Origin: Astragalus membranaceus
Lineage: Eukaryota; Streptophyta; Magnoliopsida; Fabales; Fabaceae
Direction: 5' to 3'
Assembly: GCA_039519185.1 (NCBI GenBank)
Contig: CM076846.1
Location: 184,435,068 to 184,499,067 of the forward strand
Length of the DNA stretch: 64,000 bases
Shown here: piece after piece, positions 57,301 to 64,000 of the stretch
Numbering within the stretch: the first letter of the stretch is position 1
Layout of the letters: each line of letters opens with the position of its first letter
Made by a program: the position numbers and the translations under genes
Notes under the pieces: generated by a model
Database searches by the model: none
What the model saw: the letters and a program-made list of their open reading frames with translations, nothing else
What the model was told of the DNA's origin: nothing

Positions 57301-57639
57301 GAAGAAGAAAAATCTCTGGTTATAAAGTTGGACTGATTTGCAGTAATGAAACATTAAAAAGAACATTTTTTTACAGATTGAAGAACAATAAGGCAATACC
57401 AGATTGAGCAGAGAAGCATGACCCCAACTACATTTTCCATAGTCACATTTCTGAGGAGGCCACCAATCAAGTGTTGCACAGACAAAATCACTATCAATCC
57501 TTCCAATAGGAGATTTCCCATGAACAACCACAACCCCTTTCCCAGCTACACCTCCTCCATTTACTTCCATAAAGCTGAAACTGAAGCATACCAAGCACAA
57601 CCATAAACAAAGACCCATAGGCTTTTTTTGAGAACCCAT
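54304..57639 (-). CDS. Heparanase-like beta-glucuronidase, glycoside hydrolase family 79
   Basis: Nine exons on the minus strand: 57639-57400, 57037-57001, 56886-56703, 56561-56416, 56130-55900, 55810-55621, 55198-55073, 54797-54698 and 54612-54304. They join in frame to 520 aa, usual for plant members. Residues 1 to about 28 form a signal peptide (LCLWLCLVCFSFSF), so the enzyme probably enters the secretory path to wall or vacuole. GH79 motifs: RLGGTLQDK, GLNALAGR, the acid/base E205 in WELGNELCG, HHIYNLG, and the nucleophile E322 in WVGEAGGAYNSG, followed by the C-terminal beta domain. Relatives remove glucuronic acid from arabinogalactan proteins or flavonoid glucuronides; the substrate here is unknown. 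The ATG at 57639 is preferred because it gives the signal peptide. Intron 6 (55199-55620) contains a TRIM LTR with a nested MITE. The gene seems intact. Confidence 0.93.
55232..55559 (-). mobile_element. TRIM LTR remnant interrupted by a small MITE, in intron 6 of the GH79 gene
   Basis: On the minus strand it starts TGTTGAAAGTCTCACATTAAC, continues ACTAGAGATATGGC, resumes after the MITE with CTTATGTTCGGTTTTGTGAG and GTTGAGTTAGG, and ends near TTCTAAGA. These are the landmarks of the TRIM LTR at 44880-45001. No second LTR, primer site or matching flanks were found, so it may be a solo LTR. Confidence 0.6.
55288..55496. mobile_element. Small MITE nested in the TRIM LTR
   Basis: Ends ACCGATGTTGTGAAAAC and, reversed, ACCAATGTTGTGAGAAC. 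A second inverted pair GTTGGTTCAACCGGTTCG/CGGTTGGTTGAACCGATT lies further in. About 209 bp with no coding capacity. The target duplication is not clear. Confidence 0.6.
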
Positions 57640-57961
57640 TTTCTGAATCAAATAAATTTAAGATCTTTATGGTTTTTTCATAAATGGGTCGCCAACAAGA
57701 AGCCTTAGAGGTGAAGAGTTTGAGGTTTTGCTAAAGACATGAAAATTTTCTTACAAGGAAATTATTGTGTTGTACAAAACGGCTGCTTTGAAAAGAAAAG
57801 ACACTTCATATTCCATGTGTAATATTCGGTACTTATAAAAAAGATGTGAGAAGGAATTTCAGGTATTGGTGGGAAAAAAAGTGTTCTTTTTGCCGTAATA
57901 AATGGAAAGCGAAAATAATTGTTTATTAATATCTCAGACTCCTCGTTTTGGAAATAAATAA
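57640..57961. promoter_or_regulatory. 5' flank of the GH79 gene
   Basis: About 320 bp between the start codon and MULE-3; it should hold the 5' UTR and core promoter of the minus-strand gene. I cannot fix a TATA box or start site with confidence. Confidence 0.3.
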
Positions 57962-59116
57962 GGCTAAAAAACGATTTTGGGGTAAAAAAGAAAATTATAT
58001 ACCTAAATAATACACATCGTGGGTTATATACCAAAATAGGGCAAAATTTTTTTAGTACAGAAGTCTCCCCTGGGCGACTTCAGTACTAAGTTTTGCAAAA
58101 AAAAATTTAAAATCAGTTCAGAAGTCGCTCCCCCAGGTGACTTCTGAATTGTGTTTTTTTATTTTTTTTATTTATAATATATTAAAATATAAATACCTAA
58201 ATAAACTATAAATAAATTTATAAAAATTATTATACGTATTTATAATTTAATTACGTTAATATTTACGAAAAAAAATTAAGAGATTAAAAATTGGAACATA
58301 ATATAATATAGAAAAAAGACTGAAATAAACAACAAAATTTGCAGAAATACAAAAAGAGGAAAACATGATTGAAACTAATTCCACCAAACATTTTACGCTG
58401 GAGGGAAAACCCGACGGATGATCTCATCGACGGAAATTTTGGTTTCGACGCACAATTCGATAGGACTCCGAGTATGAGGTTGAAACATCTCATGGTGGTG
58501 AAGCATCTGTCGAACGTCGCCGTCGCTCTTGATAGTCATTAGGCCCCACCAAATAGGATTACGTTCGCCGATCCGGGGGAAGCGATAAACGATACGAGTG
58601 ATTGTTTGCTCCTCACCCTCCAGCTGCGCCTTTTCCGTTAGTTTTTCATTCAGTTCGGCGAAGGTGATTTTAAATTAACTAACTTATTAATTTTAAGGTT
58701 TTAATCTTATGTGACATTTATTACATTTGGATCAATAATTTACTCTTTTGCTGACACTATTTAACGGCCTAGATTTTGCCAACACTATTTAACGGCCTAG
58801 ATTTTTCGTAAATATTAACGTAATTAAATTATAAATAGGTATAATAATTTTTATAAATTTATTTATAGTTTATTTAGGTATTTTAATTTTAATATATAAT
58901 AAAACAAAAAAAATAAAAAAACACAGTTCAGAAGTCACCCTGGGGGGCGACTTCTGAACCGATTTTAAAAAAAAAAAATTGCAAAACACAGTACTGAAGT
59001 CGCCCCCCGGGGGCGACTTCTGTACTAAAAAAAAATTTGCCCTATTTTGGTATATAACCCACAATGTGTATTATTTAGGTATATAATTTTTTTTACACCA
59101 AAATCGTTTTTTTGCC
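57962..59116. mobile_element. Mutator-like element (MULE-3) with palindromic inverted repeats
   Basis: Ends GGCTAAAAAACGATTTTGG and, reversed, GGCAAAAAAACGATTTTGG. The 9-bp duplication AATAAATAA lies at 57953-57961 and 59117-59125. Inverted repeats run about 300 bp, through ATATACCTAAATAATACAC, ATATACCAAAATAGGGC and two GAAGTCGC...GCGACTTC palindromes in each arm. The centre holds an open frame resembling a Mutator transposase N-terminal segment (58393-58674). Total 1155 bp. Confidence 0.9.
58393..58674 (-). pseudogene. MuDR-like transposase N-terminal fragment
   Basis: 93 sense codons between two stops on the minus strand, without an initial ATG. It reads FAELNEKLTEKAQ, ITRIVYRFPRIGERNP, then WWGLMTIKSDGDVRQMLHHH and SPIELCVE. 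The pattern YRxP...I..D.DV..M...H...IEL.VE is what I know from N-termini of plant MuDR-type proteins. The catalytic DDE and SWIM parts are absent, so this is a leftover of an autonomous parent. The frame is undamaged over its length. Confidence 0.55.
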
Positions 59117-59227
59117 AATAAATAATGCACTTAAGTTTTTTTTTTACCAAACACTTAAGTTATTAGTATTCGGAAGTTTTCTTTTACTGATTCCATTTCA
59201 AAACTTTAGTACTTTTGATAAACTAAA

Positions 59228-59666
59228 GGCTCTATTTGACAAGATTGATTCGCTAGTTTATAACGGATAGCTTACAGCAGATGAGTTCGTTGTATCTGTT
59301 TGACACTATTAGCTTTTGGCATTTTTTCCCTAGCTTATATAGTCTTTTTTAAAACGCTACTTGAAGTAGCGTTTGGGCTTATAGCTTATAGCGTTTCATT
59401 TTTTTCTCTCAATTTTATCCTCGTTACTTTAACTAAATTCCTCATTTATTCTCCATTAAATAAATCTTTCTCTCATTTTTAAGCATTAATCACAAATGTT
59501 TGTTTGCGTAATTTTATATTTATATAAGATACTTCAACCGCTAATTTTACCAAACACTTTAAATTCAATTTGTTAGTTTATCCACTATCAGCTCATCCGC
59601 TATAAGCTAGGTTATCCATTACCCGTTAGCTTATCTGCTATTCGCTAATTTTTGCCAAACAGAGCC
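59228..59666. mobile_element. Intact hAT-like MITE
   Basis: Ends GGCTCTATTTGACAA and, reversed, GGCTCTGTTTGGCAAA. The interior has repeated GCTTATAGC and CGGATAGCTTA motifs. 439 bp and non-coding. Flanks AAACTAAA and AAATTATC do not match as an 8-bp duplication, so the hAT assignment rests on end sequence only. It is homologous to the split copy at 37206-39203. Confidence 0.7.
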
Positions 59667-59796
59667 AAATTATCATTAATTGAAGTCAAAATAAAAGAGT
59701 CTTAGGACAATAAATATATATTTTGGGTCTCTAAAATACACAATAAATATAATCGGTATAATTGAAAACATTTGGTGAGATGTATATTGCGCTTTT

Positions 59797-62150
59797 TGTA
59801 ACATACCTAATTCCGTTAAATTCAATTTATGGAATTTACGAGTCATAGTAGGATCATGGGAAGGGTAGTTAAATTCCTATGTTATATGGATTGATGAGTG
59901 CTTGATGAATTAGAGTGGATTTAAATGAGAATTAAGGAGAAAGGGTATTTTAGTCTTTTCCACTCATTTAAATAATTCTTTTAGCTCATTAGTATCCCAA
60001 CACAACACACCCTCTCTCACATTACCTTGCTGAAAACAAGAAAGGAAGAAAAGAGAAAGAGAGTGAAGAAAGAGTGGAAGGAGGGTAATGTCATTTCCAC
60101 ACAAGTGGGCTTTCAGCTCATTAAATCAAAACCAAACATACTCTCTCATAGCCCCACATTGCTGAAGTTCAGAAAGAAAGAAATAGAGAGAGAAGGAAGA
60201 AAACGTGAGAGAGAGGAGAGGAGAAAGAAGATATTGGAGTTTCATTGCATGTAAGTGAAATTTTGTCCCTTCAATTTAGTTTTTCATCCTCTTTCCAACC
60301 AACTAACTTTCATCAACCCATTCCTCTTGATTCTCAATTCACCATTTTCGAACCTCCTAGCTCTCAAGTAGCAAAAATGGAGTTTTGAGCTCCTATGACC
60401 AAAGTTTGATGCCAACTTCATTGCATGTGTTTAGGAATCCTTGAAATTCAGCTTGGAAGCACCATTAGCCACATATTGTCAACTTCAAGGAGGGATTTAA
60501 TGAGGAAGTTACTGTTTTCGGAGTCCATAGTGAGTTGATTGCGGTTTTGAAGCGTTTGGAAGCGTGTGGTGCGAGTTCGTGAAGTTTCGACATCGTGAGC
60601 TTAGGGAGTCTCGGTGATTCGTGATTTTCATCACGATAGGTGAGTTTTACCCACATTTAGGGTTTTATGTTTTGTTGTTGAAATGTTGGTGGCAATCGGT
60701 ATTTTGATTTCGAAAGATTATTGAGTCGAAACCGTTTTTCGGAAAATAACGTTTTACAGTTTTTATCGAATTTTATATGTGATTGTATGAACAACTGAGA
60801 TTTGTACTGGTATATTGCTGGAATGTTTGATTGTTTTGTTGGAAATTGGATTGGGTTTCAATTGGAAGCGATTAGAGAAGCGAAACGAGACGAAACGAAC
60901 AAATAGCGAATCTGCTACAGGCAGCACGGGTCGTGCTAGACTTTCTGTTTGAACTGAAATGTAGAATTTCAGTCTAGCACGGGTCGTGCAAGACCTTCTG
61001 CCACCGGTTGCTAAAATTTCGTTTCGCCGCTCTTTTCGATTCCAAACCTCTTCTAATCTTCTTTCCAACGATTTGTGATGAGTCTTAACTCATAAAACAT
61101 TGTTTTTTGACATGTTCAAGATGGTTTTGGGAAATTGTCTTCAAACCTATAAATATTTTAAAAAAACGAATTAGGACGTACGTGTGCGAATAAAGGTTTT
61201 CTAAAAGAAACGATCCAAACGGATTTCGTTGTCGAATCATAATTGATATGGGATATTTGTAATCTCATCTAGACCGGTTATTGGTACCACGATATATAGA
61301 TTATATCAAAAATAGGAGTCGGCCCAATGCGGTTATGATATATAAATTATATTAATGTCGGGTGACGATTCGACGAATAGCATACTAGGCAGGGAAGGTC
61401 ATGAGCCCCTACCCTAGGCCCTGGACACGTTAGGTAAAGTACTAGCGGGGGTTTATCGGGATTGTGACTGTTGCACGGCCGATGTTATGCTACGTTAGGT
61501 ACACGATTCGCCAAGATTGTGGTTGTTTGCACGGTCGGTGTTTCGATTGGTAAGCTTGTAATTATAAATTAACTTACAAGGCTTAGAAATAATTGAATAG
61601 CACATTATATGCCGAGATTGTGGTTGTTTGCACGGTCGGCGATGGGCTACGGTTATATGAGCAAGTGGTTTATAAATTAAACTATGTTGCAACGGTTTTA
61701 TAATTGAACCGAGTGATTGTGAGGGGTCACAATAGAACTCACTGGGTAATGTTATCTCACTCTATCATTATTGTGGTTTTTACAGAGAATCAGGGTAAAT
61801 GCGGCACGATTAGGTGACGTGCTTATGGAGATGCCGAAGACTTGTAGTCTTGAGTTTCCGATTATGCTCTCTTGTTATTTCTGTTATGGTTATGTAACTT
61901 GTATTTGATATGAGTTGTATAACCCTATTCCGCTTCTCTGGTTATGATATTGAACAATAGACTTTGTATTCCTTTTAAGTTGAGAACCAAGTCATACTTG
62001 ATGGACTCGAAGACAGGTTGATCCGAGACATTATATTTTATTATCGGAAAAATTTAGTGTGTTCAATATCTAAACAAGGATTGTGTCCTCTGATTATTGA
62101 CACAGATGTACATCTCTGTATCTACATGTTAGAAATATTGGGGTGTTACA
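59797..62150. mobile_element. Solo LTR of a large LTR retrotransposon
   Basis: Begins TGTAACATACC and ends GGGGTGTTACA, with the 5-bp duplication CTTTT at 59792-59796 and 62151-62155. 2354 bp, no coding capacity, and no second copy or internal domain in the window. It is the usual product of LTR-LTR recombination. The inside has two AGCACGGGTCGTGC palindromes (60922, 60975) and three GATTGTGNNTGTTTGCACGG-type repeats (61463-61640). Superfamily unknown, probably gypsy given LTR size. Confidence 0.82.
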
Positions 62151-62240
62151 CTTTTTTTTTGGACAAAGTATACTGCACTTTTAAAAGTACAATTTTTGGG
62201 AAAAAGATAAAAGGTCAACAAAGTTTTGGATCAGAGGGGG

Positions 62241-62362
62241 AGTACTAAATAGCATTAGATATCATTTTTTTGGACTTCAGGATTAGATATCATATTTTGT
62301 CAGTACTAAATAGCATTAGATATCATTTTTTTGGACTTCAGTATTAGATATCATTTTTTGTC
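62241..62362. repeat. 61-bp tandem duplication
   Basis: Two copies starting AGTACTAAATAGCATTAG at 62241 and 62302, with ATTAGATATCAT repeated several times inside and further on to 62510. Confidence 0.9.
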
Positions 62363-62591
62363 ACAAAAAAAAGCATCAGATATCATTTCATGTTGATTTA
62401 ATTTGGATTTTTTTTAATTACGATTTAATTTGGATTTCGATAATGCACTTATTAGTATTTGGTAGTGTTTTTTTTACAATTTTACTAATTAGCATTAGAT
62501 ATCATTTAATCTTGATTAAATTTGGACCTAATTACAAAAAGATATATTATTTTTATAATTGATAATAAGAAATCTTTTTTTTATTGAATTA
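62363..62591. other. AT-rich intergenic DNA
   Basis: More ATTAGATATCATTT motifs and nothing gene-like. Confidence 0.4.
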
Positions 62592-62742
62592 CTAGGGTTA
62601 AGCCCTGCGTTGCACGAGTTTGTTTAAAATACTTTTTTCTAAGTTATTATTATAATATTGTTTACTTTTATTATGTATTGTTTAAAAAAATTTGTATGTG
62701 TTCTGTACCGAGCAGCTTTTTGGTCGTCTGCTGTTGGTAGGT
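62592..62742 (-). mobile_element. Helitron-like 3' terminus, minus strand (degenerate)
   Basis: On the minus strand GTGCAACGCAGGGC, then TTAACC and CTAG, with T next, resembles a Helitron right end with a poor hairpin. No 5' end found; the upper limit is arbitrary. Confidence 0.3.
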
Positions 62743-62910
62743 CTCTTGCTGTCCTGACGGGAGGTCAGGTCACTTGCTGTCCTGACGGGAGGTCAGGTCT
62801 CTTGGTGTCCTGACGGGAGGTCAGGTCTCTTGTTGTCCTGACGGGAGGTCAGGTCTCTTGCTGTCCTAACGGGAGGTCAGGTCATTTGCTGTCCTGACGG
62901 GAGGTCAATG
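62743..62910. repeat. 28-bp tandem repeat, six copies, each a hairpin
   Basis: TGTCCTGACGGGAGGTCAGG recurs at 62750, 62778, 62806, 62834, 62862 and 62890, an exact 28-bp period. CCTGAC and GTCAGG can pair around a five-base loop in nearly every copy. Confidence 0.95.
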
Positions 62911-62916
62911 AGCGCC

Positions 62917-62930
62917 GGGGGGGGGGGGGG
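62917..62930. repeat. Run of 14 G
   Basis: Uninterrupted poly-G directly after the 28-bp repeat array. Its length may be unreliable. Confidence 0.9.
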
Positions 62931-63350
62931 TACCTGCAAGCCAATCCGACGCTCAAGTCAGTATATAGAATATAAGAGTGAAGGTACTAAGGATTAGAGA
63001 TTCAACATTTCTTAGGGAAAAGTATGCCTGTATTTATAGGAAATCGTGCCCCTTCGTGGATCGTTGGATTGGTAGAGTCGATCTTGACCGTCCAAGCATG
63101 TTGGGCTCGTGTGAGGTGGACATGGGCTGGATTGATTGGGCTAATCCGTTCCAATTGCTGAATGCACCTCCTGGTTTTGCTAATAGGACCCCCTGGTTGA
63201 CTCCAGAACAGTTGCCCCCCAAGCCGAGATTATTCCGAAGGATGGTCTTGGCTTGAAGGATTTTCGTCGGTTTGCCGGTTCTATGAGGTTACGCGGGACA
63301 CTGCCTTTGTAACAACCGTGTTCTGTCATTTTCACTCTCTAGAGTAAAAA
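62931..63350. other. Non-coding DNA, possible start of a larger retroelement
   Basis: The open frames in both directions (62978-63256) do not resemble known proteins. Sequence style, GC-richer than the surroundings, continues into the repeat array at right. Confidence 0.3.
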
Positions 63351-63354
63351 AGGA

Positions 63355-63790
63355 GGGTGGCGCCCTCGAGGGCGCCTTGTGATGGGCGAGTTGCAAATGG
63401 GGGAGTGGCACCCTCATGGGGGCGCCTTGTGCTCGATGGTTTGCATGAGAGGGATTGGCGCCCTCATGGACGCCTTGCACTTGGTGATTTGCACATCAGG
63501 GAGAGGTGCCCTCATGGGCGCTTTGTGCTCGATGTTTTGTATGAGAGGGATTGGCGCCCTCATAGACACCTTACACTTGGTGTTTCGCAAAAGTAGGGGA
63601 GTGGTGCCCTCATGGGCGCCTTGTGCTCGATGATTCGCACCAGAGAGGTTGGCGCCCTCATGGGCACCTTACACTTGGTGTTTTGCACATCGGGGAGTGG
63701 TGCCCTCATGGGAATCTTGCGCTTGATGATCGGCGAGAAGGGAACTGGTACCCTCATGGGCGCCTTGAGTTGGGCGCCTTGAGTTGGGCG
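63355..63790. repeat. About 49-bp tandem repeat built on GGCGCCCTCATGGGCGCC
   Basis: Nine degenerate copies (near 63359, 63405, 63447, 63504, 63551, 63602, 63649, 63700 and 63747) alternate between TTGGCGCCCTCATGG and GTGGTGCCCTCATGGG forms. Each centre is a near-palindrome. Long frames on both strands follow from the repeat period and are not genes. Confidence 0.85.
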
Positions 63791-64000
63791 CGAAGCATTT
63801 TTTGACTTGGCGCCCTGCCGGGTGCCCCCTTAGGCATCGGTTTCGAGCTTAGGTTTCGCTTTGTACTTCCTTCTTTGTTGCTCGTTTTGTTGCTTGTTTT
63901 GACTTGCTCTTTCATTTGATATTTTCAGGCTTCTTGCCATCAAGGGGACTTGTCTTTTTCCCGATTGTTCGCCCGGCCTCGCTGCTTCCCTATCACTTGG
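63791..64000. other. Right edge of the window
   Basis: T- and C-rich sequence with no recognisable gene. It may be part of the same repeat that carries the 49-bp array. Confidence 0.3.

Noticed and set aside
59220..59674. 8-bp hAT target duplication around the intact MITE
   Set aside because: The flanks AAACTAAA and AAATTATC do not match well enough.
63034..63757. Frames over the 49-bp satellite
   Set aside because: The repeat leaves several frames open on both strands; no protein family is recognisable.

Overview
This window looks like nuclear DNA of a flowering plant, probably a papilionoid legume. The genes have many introns, and most of the sequence is plant-type transposable elements: LTR retrotransposons primed by initiator tRNA-Met, TRIMs, SINEs, an L1-type LINE, Mutator-like MITEs and Helitron-like ends. 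The legume call rests on the look of the repeats, such as the TRIM family starting TGTTGAAGTCCCACATCGAC, and is an inference. I see no bacterial genes, CRISPR arrays or operons.

Only three host genes are convincing. (1) 886-2223, minus: a four-exon 2-oxoglutarate/Fe(II) dioxygenase of the SRG1-like class, 355 aa, with all Fe and 2OG ligands present. (2) 39390-53290, plus: a 15-exon plastid anion/phosphate transporter of the PHT4/ANTR family, closest as I remember it to PHT4;5 (ANTR6). It has one GC-AG intron, one extra T that breaks the frame at the end of exon 9, and two introns enlarged by retroelements. (3) 54304-57639, minus: a nine-exon GH79 heparanase-like beta-glucuronidase, 520 aa, with both catalytic glutamates and a signal peptide. 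Genes 2 and 3 converge, with about 1 kb between their stop codons.

Layout. 1-242: 5' end of a minus-strand copia element running off the left edge. 886-2223: dioxygenase. 2334-3600: Mutator-like element with a 9-bp target duplication. 5796-5948: SINE. 5960-9120: large non-coding repeat, probably gypsy LTR-like, with an array of hairpins whose stems covary. 9370 onward: Helitron-like end with a possible captured exon. 10648-19089: complete, young, non-autonomous LTR element with 3.2-kb LTRs. 20195-21119: Helitron candidate. 21904-24965: 5'-truncated LINE. 25439-31031: decayed copia element (copia-A). 31421-36069: complete copia element with an uninterrupted 1352-codon polyprotein (copia-B). 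37206-39203: hAT-like MITE split by a second Mutator-like element. 39390-53290: transporter gene, holding a TRIM in intron 9 and a TRIM plus nested copia-C in intron 13. 53713-53873: SINE. 54304-57639: GH79 gene. 57962-59116: third Mutator-like element, carrying a MuDR-like N-terminal reading frame. 59228-59666: intact hAT-like MITE. 59797-62150: solo LTR. 62241-64000: tandem repeats.

Exact target-site duplications fix the ends of ten elements: five LTR-class (AGTTG, CCATG, ATTAC, GTGCT, GGAAG), the solo LTR (CTTTT), three Mutator-like (9 bp each) and the LINE (12 bp). The two SINEs also have matching 11- and 13-bp flanks. Ages and divergences given below are by-eye counts, not computed.
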